A stretch of DNA of 64,000 nt from Thunnus maccoyii. Lineage: Eukaryota; Chordata; Actinopteri; Scombriformes; Scombridae. This document shows, one piece after another, positions 12,162-29,712 of this stretch. Below the pieces are notes generated by a model, which did no database searches, was not told where the DNA came from, and saw only the letters and a list, made by a program, of their open reading frames with translations. The stretch's first letter is position 1; each line of letters starts with the position of its first letter. The translations under genes and the position numbers were made by a program. The stretch is taken from assembly GCF_910596095.1 (NCBI RefSeq), contig NC_056539.1:24667001-24731000 (forward strand). Reading direction: 5' to 3'.

Positions 12162-12987
12162 TTATTCTGGGTTTCCGGAAGCCGTCTTCACTGGAGCGGG
12201 CTGCATGTTGACAACGACAGTGGTGTTTTTCTTGCGATATTTTAATTCACGATGCATCTGACACCAGGAGCACCACATGCAGAAGCAGGAAGATGCAATA
12301 TCCTTACAGATAGAACTCTGTGAAGAACCAGAGAACTCGTTACTGCTCTTTTGAGTACATTCCTCTCTTATTATATAACAAGTGTTGCATCAATCAGTAA
12401 ATCCAATTACTTTTAGTAATAAGTAGAAAGATTCAATATGTCTAAGATGAAAATGACAAGCATGTAAAAGTTGTTTTTGATAACTTTATTCCTCTGTTTG
12501 TCTTCAAAGAACATTTAAATATGTAAAATTGTAAATTCAGTTTTATAGATATGGATGAAGCTGTCATTCAAACTTTACATGTGTCATACCTTGATACCGT
12601 ATCTGCTTCGAATGCCAACTCTTAGAGCCAAGGCTACGGGAGGTGCACACAGAGGTATCCCACAGCCTGCTGTTATGGCGGGGCTGCACATGTCACACAA
12701 TGGAAGACAACGGCTCTCTCCATAGTTTCCTGCAACTGTGCAGGCAAGGCACGGGCAGCACCAGAAACCATAGCAACCTGAAAAACATGATTTAAGTTGT
12801 AATAAAGTTGTAATGTAGTGGGGCTATAATCTTAAGTGGCTTGAAGAAAGAGAAACAAATGAGAAAAAATATGAAATTATTTTGAATAAGTGTATAAAAG
12901 TTGTGGTGTTGAATTCTTACAAGAACGTGTGTCATCACAACAGTCAAAGAGACCAGTGCTCCAGTTGGTCAAGGGCTGAGTTGCCAT
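12162..12987 (-). CDS. PLAC8/cornifelin-like cysteine-rich protein, copy B
   Basis: Three coding exons on the minus strand: 12921-12987, 12590-12777 and 12162-12317, GT/AG and in phase, giving 136 aa. The N-terminus is MATQPLTNWSTGLFDCC. The PLAC8 signature CCYGFWCCPCLAC again falls at residues 23-35, and CFCMWCSWCQMHRE is in exon 3. Compared with copy A the third exon is 63 nt shorter (156 against 219), so the C-terminal tail is reduced to a short NTTVVVNMQP-type end. The same exon 1 and exon 2 lengths, phases and short first introns (157 and 143 bp) show a recent common ancestor. An acceptor-like CTTAAG lies 11 nt before the ATG and may join to the upstream non-coding exon near 15077. Function in fish is unknown. 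Confidence 0.94.
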
Positions 12988-12999
12988 TGGCTGTTGAAC

Positions 13000-15076
13000 T
13001 TAAGTCACAGAAAGAGAACAATTAACCTGCAAACACACAGTACTCAGTGTCCAGCAATAAAATCCAAGTAAAACTGTGTCGTGCATCATTCTGTGAATAA
13101 ATGAGTAAACCAATTATTTTTTACAATACATATGCATCCTCAAGAATAGATGATGTAATTAGATTTTAGAGCACCTTGTATTCATTTGCACGGTAAAATC
13201 TTTTAATTCAATTCACACCTTAATTTCATAGAACATTAGAACCAGTCATGTACTGTGTAAAGACTTTTACTACACTACTACTACTATTATACATAAAACA
13301 TTAACATAGTACAACATGATAACATAACATAATAAAAAATGATTTACACAATTCAAAAACCAGGCTCCTGTAAATCCCAGTGAATATAACCTTGGTACAT
13401 TTAATACTGACCCCCCCACAAGAAGAGGCATTTAAAACATTGTTGTGTCATGCTATTTGAACAGTGCACGGTGCTGAAATTAAGTCAAATAAACCGACCA
13501 GAAATTAAGTTTTAATATGTGAATTCTACCACTGTTTTAACTCCACATCTTTAGCCTATAGATCATGACAGATTTGTTCTTCACAAATACAGATAGGTGG
13601 CAGCCTAACAGAATTTCTGAGGCAGCAACAAAGCAAATACTTTCAATTAACCATAAATGAAGCAGTCCACTCTTTATTGTGTGCGGATAACCAATAAACT
13701 ACATCTCTAGTCTCAAAGTGCAACACAAAACATACTGTATATGGACATATTAATCACTTTTAGCCAAATGAGTATGAAAATAAGCTGTAAATCTGTAAGG
13801 CCTCACTTCTGCCTTCAGATTCAATCCTAAGCAGTGTTATAAATCAATTTTATTTTTAAATGAATTACAAGAAATAAACAAGACATACAAGCCTGTGTTT
13901 CCACTGCACTGATAAACCACCTGAGCCCCTTAGTAGCCTGTTGGTTGTGTAGCAAGAATAACGAGTTAGACCAGCAGGACTTTTCAGGTTTCGCAAATGT
14001 CTAGTTGAATCAGATTTCTTTCATCACAACAATACTGGCAATAATGCCGTCCAGCCAATATTATTTTTATGTTAGAAATAAATTATTCCAATATGATAAT
14101 TATCACAACTATTACACATGGTAAACATTAACTGTAAGCTTTTGCTCTGGTGTATGACATCACATTGCGGTATGTGACATCTAACAGGTGTGTGTGGTAA
14201 AAACAATCATTCATCAAATCTTCCGGCACATTTAGGCAGATATACAGTAAGTAAGATATATTAAAAGCCTTTATTGTTAGGCATACGCCTTTTGGTTAAA
14301 ACACTGACCAGTTTTGACCTCAAAGTGTTTTTGATGAAGGCTTCTAATATAACCTGTCTTCATGCTCTGCCTAAGAGTGCCTGAAGAATGTTTTCTTTTC
14401 TCTTTTTCATCTTCAAGAGCATCTTAAGGCTTCTTCAACTTAGTGCATGTGAAACTAAGTAAGAACTTGACTTCTTCATTTTTCTTTTTTTTTTTTTTTC
14501 CAAAAATTGTCTATCCAATCAAAAATATAAACACTGGCCACAGATGAAAAAGGAGAGAAATCTCTCTTCACTTCCTGCAGTTGCTTCAGCTCAGCTGCTG
14601 CACTCTGAAGGGTGTGTGAACTCTAGCTTGTAAGCCATCTGCAAACGCCTGTGCGATATTTTAGCGAGTGTGAGTGAGTGAGTGACCCCATTTTGCCATT
14701 TTACAGCCACGAACCCAAGGAGGCACCACAGTGAAAGCACCAATTTCTTTGTAAGATTCTAGTGTGATACAACTAATTTATGGTGTTTTTCCATCTTTCA
14801 ATGTTGACACCAAGAACCCCTTTGTAACCACTGAGTAGCCTAGCTGTAAAGTCATACATTATACACCCCCATCCATTTAACTGTTAGTCGTCAGAAATAA
14901 CTAAGATGCCTCTGTTTTTGTGCGAGGTTAGTCTGATTGTCACTTTCTTTGTAACCTACAATCAGTTCCCCCTCATAAACCCCTTGTTGCTGGATCATAT
15001 GAGTTAATATTTACTGCAGTCAGATTAAGTGTTATAACTATCCCATTTCATTATTAGCAAAATTAAAAAATCTTAC
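13000..15076. other. Likely 5' intron of PLAC8-like B
   Basis: No coding sequence is seen. If 15077-15175 is the first exon of copy B, this stretch is its first intron. It is A/T-rich with a poly-T run near 14487. Confidence 0.4.
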
Positions 15077-15175
15077 CTGATTGAGCTTAAAGCGTTATTG
15101 TCGCCCCTCTGACAGCTGTGAAAGAATATGCCTTGCATGAGGAGTGGCTTCTTATGTATGTTGGGCAGCTCAGCA
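15077..15175 (-). other. Probable non-coding first exon of PLAC8-like B
   Basis: Homologous to 9923-10016, sharing the donor region (AATCAG then gtaaga on the minus strand) and the inner GCAAGGCAT block. This shows that the duplicated unit included about 1.3-2 kb of upstream sequence, not just the coding exons. Transcription is inferred, not seen. Confidence 0.4.
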
Positions 15176-15639
15176 CCAACAATGCTGCAGAACCTGAACG
15201 TATATGCTAAGAGAGGTGAAAAGAGTGAGACATTAAGAAATAGTGTATTCATTGTTTTTCTATGAGCACAGGTGTGGTAAACTAGTATTACACAGAAAAT
15301 AGGTGTATCTGTTGATATAGTCAAATAGTCATAGCATTTCATGCATGAAACATATTCATGCACAAAGAGATACACACCCTCTAAAACACCAACTTCCTAT
15401 CAAATACAATGACAGCTCACCATTTTCATTCTTTTATTACCTTACATTTATCTTTTATCTAAGTTGGCTACTGTCTCACCTTCAGCAACTTTATAGTGTA
15501 GTCTGTATGCGTTTGTGTGACCCCCAAACAGGACAAGTCTTTCAGGTGCATTGTATATCTTTACAGTCTCTGAGCTCTTTTTGGCTTGTCCTCACATTAC
15601 CTGTACATGGAGTTTGTGTGTCAGTCTATACCTTGCAGT

Positions 15640-17290
15640 TTTTCCTTTAAACTGTCTGAAGAACACCAAATGCTGTGCGTACATTGTCACATTCACAATA
15701 ACCATCAGCATGATACAGTCTGATTTGTTCTTCTCCATGATTCAGGGCATACTAAATTTCTATTTTGTTTTTGAATGCCTCAAATTCTAGCCACTTCATA
15801 GACACATAAGAGAGGGTTTTGTGCTGGCTGGTGTATGCACCATCATGTGTCAATGCCAGTGTGTCTTAGGGCAGGAATTGTGTTTTTAACACAGCTATGC
15901 AACATGAACAAACAGCATCACAATAGACAATGCATGCTTTATGTAAGACAACAACACTGTTGATTCCATAAGTACAAACCTCAAACTGGAAATCAAACAC
16001 CACATTACACACTGTATTGTACCACTGCATGAAATCAGACCTTTTGTTTATCTGACATGTCATCATACCCATAGAAGTGGCTCAGGGTACAGACCTACAT
16101 AGTTAGCTTTCGTGGCTGTGTTGAATAGGTGTGGGAAGTGTTTTGTAGTCTGACAGGCACATTGGGAGAAAGTTGAAAGAATCGAGCCACCTTAGTGTCA
16201 TTGTACATTAACAAGACTTTACTTCTGCGCATGGTTAATCTTGATGCAATGCCCTGTTTGGTGAAATAATCCAACATAATGTAATTGTCAAATCCTGACG
16301 CATTGTGTGTTATGAGGGTACAAAGAGGTTGACACAAGATGTACCAGAATCCCACCACTTTCTTTTTCAAAGTCAATCACACACAAAATTGGTCTCATGT
16401 TTATTGTTTTCTGCTTTCATTTCAAAGTCGAAATACAGATATTTGGTCTGGGGGTTAGACGGTTCTGTCAAATGAATGTAGCAATTATGTTCAATGTCTG
16501 ATTTTACCAGATCACAAAATGTCCGCATGTACCTTTCTGACAGTTATAACCTACAGCATTTGGTTTGTAACTTATTGTATGCAGACGACCACAGTTATCA
16601 CAATATTTTTGTCCGATCACAAGGTCTAAATTTTTTGCAGTGCTAATTGTATTCAGTCACTTTTTTGTGTTTCTTAAAACAAAACACAGATCTGCAAATG
16701 TGCAAACAGTCCGGGCAACATATGGTTGTCAAATCTTGTTTGTGACAGTTGTCAAGGCAGATGTTGCAAAAATATTTACATTTGTGGTATGCCTGGCTTG
16801 TGTAACCCTTACAACAGTATTCACACTTCCTCATACAGATAGAGACATACATCCAAATGTTGCTCAAATTTCGACACATCTGCTAGTGAGACTTTGCGGT
16901 TCAAGTTAAATCTTACACTCACATGGATTTGTCGCGCCTGTTCTTGGATTTCATTCTTAGACATGTGGGTATACATGGCAGATTAAACACAAAGTTATTG
17001 TGTTTAATGAAAAATTCAGAATGTTTTCTAATTTGTGCCTCACGTCACCTCGTTTGTTTAAAGCTGCTGTGACAACAAATTCAAGCCGATCTGAAAGCAT
17101 TCAGTCATTGCTTTGCATTACTTGTTCAATTCATTCAGAATTGTTGCAGCATTGTGGTCATTAGGTTTTTAATATTGTACACGTTGCTGGACTGATGGAC
17201 CTCTCAACATTATATTCAAAACACCGTTTGGTGCAGCCAGGTTTGTTGAAAAATTAACGTCTGTTAATTTATGTCTTAGTGTAGACACTG
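15640..17290 (-). mobile_element. Maverick/Polinton DNA polymerase B relic, broken
   Basis: A decayed copy of a protein-primed family B DNA polymerase of the Polinton type lies on the minus strand, split by many stops and frameshifts. From 5' to 3' one sees an N-terminal piece (LTDVNFSTNL near 17250), a Cys/His-rich insert (16643-16879, several CxxC pairs), an exonuclease I-like FDFE (near 16420), an exonuclease II-like NASGFD (near 16290), a YGYDDMS block (near 16060), a region where the exonuclease III Asp position reads Ser (near 15970), and a KWLEF...HADGYCE block (15695-15800). The blocks lie in different frames. The polymerase palm motifs, integrase, protease and capsid genes were not found, so the element is truncated. 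The family is inferred from motif order; the boundaries are approximate. It is non-functional as it stands. Confidence 0.8.
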
Positions 17291-18120
17291 TTCTCAAATC
17301 ATCCATCCTGATACGATGCAAGTCTAGATGCTATCTAATTTCAACTCTGTTAAATTTTCTCTCTGACGTCAAAATTGCGCATTCCTCCCGCCCGTCTTAT
17401 TCATTCAGACAATTCAGTACTGTACTGTTTGTATTATCTTTATGGTATGGGATTACCCCCCATTTTAGGTGTTTGGGAACCAGGATCTGGCACTACAAAT
17501 TCTGTGACATTTCTTTTCAGCATACCCATTTTTTGCAAAAGATCAAGACTGAGCAGGGGTCAGAAACTCTGATTCTACATTCTCCTTTATTATGTCAGTT
17601 TCATTTTCAACATCAGATAAGCTTTTGAGTGGAGATGATATTTCATGTTCAAGCCTGAATCTGTATCATCAGCCAATTGATCAATTTCATCCTCTACATC
17701 TGACAAGCTCACGCATTTACGAGTCATGATTAAACGATAAAATATGTGATAGACACAAAATAATTGATTGAAACAGGTGCATACCCTACACTTTGGTTAT
17801 AGATTTGTCATTTCAAGAATTAGATCCAATTTCGCGTCCAGTCCTACCTCCCTTCTAAGATCTACAACCCCTTTTTCAATTTTATGGCATTTTCTTACTT
17901 AATTTAACACAACACTAGCTAGTTTTGTTTTTAAATTGTTTACTACAAGAGAGAAAAACAGTAACAACAGTAAGAAACCAGATGAATGCAGAAGAAATGG
18001 CGTGAAGTGTAGACTAATTGAGCAAAGACTACAATCTGGCAGGGCTGTGTAGAGGTCTTGATTATTGAACTAGTTGCAGCTGGCGGTGCTCTGCTCTGAC
18101 TCCAGCACACCTGTCTCCAC
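17291..18120. other. Flank between Polinton relic and PLAC8 pseudogene
   Basis: No intact gene. A short minus-strand Asp/Glu-rich frame (SLSDVEDEIDQLADD, near 17700) could be further N-terminal relic sequence or chance. Exon 3 of the third PLAC8-like copy would be expected near here, but its CFCxWCSWCQ block is absent. Confidence 0.35.
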
Positions 18121-18444
18121 TCACGCAATCACACACACAAGAAGAGAGAGGGAGAGAGAAAGTGGCAACCTGTAGGGAGACACAGGACTGAGGCAGGAAC
18201 TGTGACAACCTGAAAAACATGCAGTTATAAGTATTAATAGACACACATAAAGAGTTCATTCTCTAAGTGACGTGATAGCTAAAGAAACACATATAAGTAT
18301 GAAAAATGTGGTCTTTTTTACAGGCTATCCAAAAATACTGAATACATTTTACTTAAGATGATGATGGTGATTCTTACAAGAAAGTTTGTCCTCCATACAG
18401 TCAAAGCAGCCAGAGCACCACTCTGTTGAAGGCTGTAACACCAT
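18121..18444 (-). pseudogene. Third PLAC8-like copy, decayed
   Basis: Coding exon 1 (18378-18444) is 67 nt, exactly as in copies A and B. It is open from ATG (MVLQPSTEWCSGCFDC) and keeps the donor gtaaga. Intron 1 is 168 bp and ends in the same CATGTTTTTCAG acceptor. Exon 2 starts at 18209 with the first Cys pair, but the FWCCPCLAC block is lost and the frame reaches TGA at 18121-18123. No exon 3 was found. The splice edges show common origin with A and B; the body of exon 2 has degenerated or been replaced. A short truncated product is possible but would lack the PLAC8 domain. Confidence 0.75.
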
Positions 18445-20049
18445 TGGCTGCAGACGATGATCCAATTAGATTTTGGAACAGTAATTTGCATGTTAATGAG
18501 AAAATCCTTGAAAGTATGCACAGTGTGAGAACAAATAGTTTGAAATACAAGTGTTTTTTTTTATAATGAATTGGTTCTATTTCTTTTAACATATAAAATG
18601 CAGAGTGATTTCATCAGGGCATGAGGGTACCTCATTGTCTTCCAAATCTATCGTGATAAACTGGTGCAATAATGTCCCAGGATAATGCCCCCTCACTATC
18701 TTCTTACTCAGGATGTGAGAGAATCTCTTGTTATCTATGTTAGAGTTGCCCATGGCCATCTGTAATGTGAGTTAGTCGGGCTACTTAAGTAATATTTTAG
18801 AAATTTTAATATTGTTAAAAATGTATACAATATATTTTAATATATTTTAAGGTTTTTATACAAAAGGTTGTTGGTTGTTTTTATTCATTTTTTTTAGATT
18901 GAGGTTGTTTCTTGTTTTCAGGTCTCTCTTGACCAAGAGATCTCAATCTCAACAGGATTACCTCATTAAATAAAGTTTTAATAAGTTCTTGTAAGCATAT
19001 TATAGAAATGTTATACAAATGGTGAAACAATTAAAGGATGTTTTTAGGCATATTTGCAGAGGATGTTGTTTGCGGCTAGCGATATGATGAAATTTAATCC
19101 TTTAAGACATCTCTTCATAACACTCTTTCAATGTAAGTGATGGAGACAAAATCCACAGTCCTCCATCCATGCAAAAATGTATTTAAAAGTTTATTTGAAT
19201 GTTTTACTAAAAAGACTGTAACTGTGGAAGATACCCTCTTTATTTGACTAAATCATATCTTGTGGCTGTGAAGCCGATGGCGTACGATTCACATTATTTT
19301 CATACTCATCAAACCATTCTGTGACCCCCCTTTTTCATAGATTTGTCACACATCTGCAGATCAACAGCACAGATAATAATACATTATTCAAACACATATG
19401 TATTTTATTCACAATCACTTTAAATATGTTTCTCTCAAAGTTACACTGAAGCTCCTAAAGGCTTGTGATTGAATCATTTTTGCACAAAAAAACCCCAAAA
19501 CAAGACAAAAAAAAAATGAAACAGAACAAAACTTGCATCTTAATGGTGTATATTAAAGAACAACATCTTAACAGTGTATACCCCCATCTGCTGGTCATCA
19601 GTGGTAGAGTATAATAAATAAATATCCACTCAAGCAGAGGTATTGTGACTTGATTTAAATAAAAGCATAAATAAGACTACCTTTGCAGGAAACTACTCCT
19701 TTGACAGCTTCCTCCTACTGTGGCAGTTATTTGTCCTGACCACAACTGTTTCAATGAATACACCCTACCAACCATTCTCTTCTCAGTTCAGTGATTAGGT
19801 GAACTCCCAGATTTGAACAGCTATGAACATATTTGGGTAAACTAAAAAGCAGCATACCCCTGATTGTGCTGTAACATTGTAACTGTAGGCTATTCTGTAG
19901 TTCCTACCTTTCCAAGAACTGTTCATCAAGAAAAAAAATAAATAATAGAAGAGTCACAGTTCAAAAAATCATACTGCGTTACAGTAAAAACAGCTTGATT
20001 ACAGTGCACTTCTGCTACTCATTTCAATTTGTGAAATGCTGTCAAGAAG
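18445..20049. other. Intergenic between PLAC8 pseudogene and TTC22
   Basis: No gene is seen. It contains a probable LINE 3' tail, the TTC22 3' flank, and a second minus-strand AATAAA (19404-19409). Confidence 0.4.
18895..18990 (+). repeat. Probable non-LTR retrotransposon 3' end
   Basis: The block GGTCTCTCTTGACCAAGAGA then TCTCAATCTCAA and a TTAAATAAAG end resembles a very common teleost LINE tail. A related piece in the opposite direction is at 59035-59090. The family is recalled from memory and was not searched. Confidence 0.45.
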
Positions 20050-20055
20050 TTTATT
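20050..20055 (-). promoter_or_regulatory. Candidate poly(A) signal for TTC22
   Basis: TTTATT on the plus strand is AATAAA on the minus strand, 56 nt past the TTC22 stop. If used, the 3'UTR is very short; another signal lies at 19404-19409. Confidence 0.4.
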
Positions 20056-20110
20056 AACCACTGCATATCTGGTGATGTGACTGTATGTCTATAAAAGTCA
20101 CATTTTTGCA

Positions 20111-25237
<5,127 letters not shown>

Positions 25238-26879
25238 GGCCTCCTGCTCTTCCTCCTCCACACCTTGTAATCCAAAAAAGGACAAGAAACTATAAGAAAT
25301 ACAATTAAAAAAATACTCCTTTTACATGTTTTGACAGAAAAACCTACACAAGAAAATACCTTGTCCTCCTCAGCCTACAGTTCAGTCTACTGCTACATAA
25401 TTCAGCCACCCAGTCTTGTCATCCTGGTGCAGACAGGTTGAACAGGTTAGGCTTGGGAGTGACTAGGGAGTGAAATGCAATGTAAGGTTTAACTGTTATT
25501 CCAACACACTTTTTGTATGAGGGCACCCTTTTTAGTCTCATTCATAACATTTACAGTGTGTTTAAATACATGCAATCTTAGTCATTATCTCCATTGATTC
25601 TCCTTTTTGAAAAAGGAGAGTGCAACACTTCATAGTTGTCTTGGCTTTACTCTCTTCTTTTTACATATTTAGCTCTCAAACAGAAGTAGCAACTTACATT
25701 CTTTAAGGTCCTTTCTGACAGGATAATATCATTTATGTCTTGAGTTTTGTGAAAAAAAAAAAAATGTTTTGAAGCCTTTGTTTTGGAGTTTTTGTTTGCA
25801 TTAGGCTGTGTCAGCTGTAGCCAACAGAAGAATGTGAACCATCAGGCTCAGAGGGACTTGGGAAATATGAAGGAAACTCAGTTGCTTCGAAAAATATTTT
25901 TTCCGTTTCATGCAACTACATTAAATGACTTTTCAGTATTACAGAAACTCAACATAACTTAGACAAAATGAATACATTATTAAAACAAAAACAGGCAGCT
26001 GTTTGTTTACAGAACATGTAAACACCTAGAGCAGATATTTAGATACTCTGCAAATAGATGAACAAAAGCAAACATTGACTGTGAATCCTTGTTATCCTGC
26101 AAGTCAAAATACTTTGTTAGAAAACCAGATGCACACATGATAAGCACACTTCTGTTAATGCTTTTGCATACAAGCCCCATACTCTTCCACCAGAGGGTAA
26201 ACTTGTATTATAATAAACCGGACCGACAGTAGAGCAAAAAGGAAGAGGGTGTTGAGTGCGGTTAGTCCAACATTACATTCAGTGTCTCGTTGGACTTTAT
26301 GGGTCCACGTCAAAAGTGTTTCCCAACCAAGTTATGAAGACAAGGAAAAACTGCACAAAAACAAGCACTTAAGGGATTTATGGAGAGCAGTTTCAAAGAG
26401 AGATCAGCCCTCTTCTGACAGCTGGGGTGTAATAGTAGCTGTATGTGGGAGTAAAGCAATTACAAAAAATTTGCAGAAAGATGTAACAATAATAGAGTTG
26501 GGTTATAGTACGAACAATTTAGACATAACAAGACCAGTATAAAAATAGGCTCAAAAACATGAGCTCCTGAGGGAACTGAAGGTCAATTTAAAAGTCAATG
26601 GAAGTTTTTCAAATTGTTCCAAGTCTGATGGAGACTATGGAGGAGTGGTTTACAGCTGGAGAATAATTAAACACGTCAAAAAATAACACACAAAAAAACA
26701 TTTTTCTGTCTTTTCGCTCATTTAATTTACAGTTATTGACAATGTTATTCTAAAGTCATAGTTCGATTGCCATGCAACAGCACAAGTATTACATAATTTC
26801 CTGTTAGTATAAAACAGTTAAGTTTATTTCTTGAATAGCTTATCAACTTTTAAAGAATGGATACCATAAATAAATAGTG

Positions 26880-27290
26880 TTGTCAAGGCTCAATAAACAG
26901 ACACTTGGACCCAAGAGCATGACTCAGAGGCAAAGCAGATAAGGTAAAATGTTGAGTTTTAATTATGATAGAGAAAACAGGCAAGAAGTCAAAATAAGGG
27001 AAGGCAAAAAGCTGATAATGCAAACTGGGCAGACTGGGAGCGAGCAACAAGGGGCCAAAGTCCAAAAAGGCAAGCAAGGAGTCAAATCAGGCAGGAAAAA
27101 CAGACAAGAGTAGTGGCTGGACAGCTGTGGCAGGAAGCCCAAAAGACGATCTGGCAAGGGTGAAAATGGGCCGGTATAGATACTACTGGGGTAATGGGGT
27201 GTGTAGGAGGGCGGGGACAGTCAGGTGACAGGGAATAGCGCGTACTTCTACAGGGGTTACTGAAGGACAGATGGGAGTGTCAGCATCTGA
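26880..27290. repeat. Possible dispersed repeat
   Basis: A G/A-rich block with AAAACAGGCAAGAAGTCAAA, AAAGTCCAAAAAGGCAAGCA and GTGACAGGGAA resembles a repeat type common in fish assemblies. The family is not identified and the boundaries are uncertain. Confidence 0.3.
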
Positions 27291-29529
27291 AACAACAGTA
27301 GTTAGGCAGGAGCAAAAACCAGCAGGGACACACAGCTAGCAGCAGTGGACAAGCAGTCCACAGGGCACTCAGGTCAAAGACAATTACAAGTGTATTCCCA
27401 AACCAAACTTTAATAACTTTTGGTGTAGGAGGAAACAGGATCACCTTGTAGAAACCCACACAAATATGAGCAGAACAACCCACACACAAATACCTCAGTC
27501 AGTCAGGTTGAACAGTGCAGAACCACCTCTGCTGCCCCTGATACAGATGCAATCAGTATGTTGCAGAATTTGTGTATTTTTTTTGTACTGCAGTTTTGCC
27601 TCTTTGTGGGCAGCTCTTTCTACTTGTACCAATGTGGGTGTGCAGAAATCTGAAAATGTTCTCCTCTCGACAACCGTTGCCATGGTGGTCATCATGGATA
27701 CCAGGCTGATTGCATGGTAACAATGATTACAGATGCTTGCTTGTGTGGCTATGCACCCTCCAAACCAAAGACATACATTCGACAGCATTTTGCTCATAAA
27801 TGCTCCAATTTAGAGGATAGATTTTACATTCCAGCAGGTAAACAACAAAACAAATATATTATGGAGGAGATGTTGACTCTTAATAATCCTTGTAGCCTCA
27901 GTAGTACTCCCCTGTAAAGTGGGATTAGGATATATGTCCCACATACTCATAAGGTTCTTTTTCAAACTAACCCCCTGTTAACCTACTTAATTGTTTTGGT
28001 TTCTGTCTCAATTTCTGACACAAAGCATAGCCAATGTATCACTGATGAAGAACAACATACAGACAGTCAGGGAGGAAAATGGAAAGGTCTCATGTTAAAC
28101 TGTGAACAGTATTGTGTCATTTTGATGCGGATTAATAAAGAGAGCAATGACAGAAACCACGTAGCAATCAAGCATCAAAATATTTCAAATCCCATCTCTG
28201 CATAGACATTACATTTACACTGACAGGAGCATGACTGGGAAATTCGGGGCCCCTCATGAGATGTGACACTGAATACAAAGGATCATAGGATCAGAGGAAA
28301 GCCTCATTAATCCAGACTTTATACCTTCCCATCTCCTCCCTCTGAGCTGAGCCTCCCTCAGCCATTAATACCTTTGTTACACCCTCACTATCTGTGTGTA
28401 ACAGATCCATTGCTAAGAATGGATGGATCTGATGATTCAGTATATATTGTTACCCACCCCAAAATGAAGAAAAGTTCATTTCATATCTTTAATCGTGCTT
28501 TTAGGCTATTGGTTTTTAATACAGACAGCCCTCTTTCTACTTTTACTCCCTCCCCCTCATTCCCCCGAGACAGACTTCTATATTCAATTAGTGCTTGCAT
28601 CTGAAAACCCTCTGCCTTTCTAAGCCACTTCATCACTGTGGACTGCGTCTGTATTTCCGCTCTTAGTCAGCTTCTCGCTGGCACCCTGAGTGAGTGTTCC
28701 CAGTGAAAAGCATCTCTTCAGCTCTACAGAGGCCTCCAATGACTACAGATCACGCCACTGAATGTCTCTTTGTAGGGTCCGTCTGTCTGTGTGTGATAGA
28801 CACATACAGTAAACATACAACATTTTCAGGAAATCATATCAGAGCACTTTCTCCAAAAATGATGACTAACGGTATTCTTTCGTGATATTGATGATTGCAT
28901 GGATGTTTTAAAGCCTTGTTAGCTCTGTGTCTGTACATCTGGAGGATGTCCAGGTATAGTTTTTTTTGGCAAATTGTAAAATGCTTTCCCTCCAAAGCCA
29001 TGGGGAAAATGTCAGGGGAAAAATTATGCTCACCACCACCTTTATTGAAATTTCGAACTAACCATGTCAATTTCCATTGACAGCGGTATTCAATTTCCAT
29101 TGCCTCAAAACATTGCCAATATAATACATCAGCCCACCAGTCTTATAACCATTAGCTTTCATGTATTATGGCAGCCACAGTGCTTGTAGGTCTTGGCCTG
29201 TTGATGAAAAATCTGCCTGTGTAGGAGAAAGTTGTCATATAGAGCCACAGGGTGTGAGCATGTGTGTATGGAAGTGTATTGAGAGTGATAGTCTTTAGTA
29301 ACACAGACATCTGTCGTACTTCATTACACTGATTAGTCTCTTCATCCAGCCCATCCTACAGGGGTTTTGCCACATCTAAATAGCTCATGAGTGAAACGAT
29401 CTGGAAAAAGATTAACAAGTCTTGAAGCCTTCGTTTTAGCTGAGATAGTTGCTTTGTAAAAATGGCTCAAAATTAAGACAGATACTTTGATTTGTCAGGT
29501 ATTTAATAGATTTCCCAATTGATTTTCTT

Positions 29530-29712
29530 GAAATCCATCTGTCCTGGAAGAGGGATCCCTCCTCCTTTTTTGGGGGGTAGTTTTTCTTCATCCAAATGGA
29601 GGGTCAAAGGATAGAGGATGTTGTATTGCTATACAGATTGTAAAGCCCCTCAGGCAAATGTATGATTTGTGATATGGGGCTATATAAATAAAATGGACTT
29701 GACTTGAAAATA
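29530..29712 (+). repeat. Probable LINE (L2-like) 3' tail, copy 1
   Basis: Has the order TCTGTCCTGGAAGAGGGATC, a CTTCATCC piece, GAGGGTCAAAGGATAGAGG, and the end GGGCTATATAAATAAAATGG then ACTTGACTTGAA. Copies at 35865 (+) and 58117 (-) share it. The L2 assignment is from memory. Confidence 0.55.

Noticed and set aside
15345..16909. Plus-strand frames of 79-101 codons over the Polinton relic
   Set aside because: They are hydrophobic antisense shadows; the motifs lie on the minus strand.
18062..18259. 65-codon minus-strand frame over the PLAC8 pseudogene
   Set aside because: It is in a different frame from the one set by the exon 1 donor and shows no PLAC8 cysteine block.
11188..19597. Shared CATCTGCTGGTCA words at 11188 and 19585 as PLAC8 promoter elements
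   Set aside because: The flanks do not align convincingly and this word is common in fish repeats.
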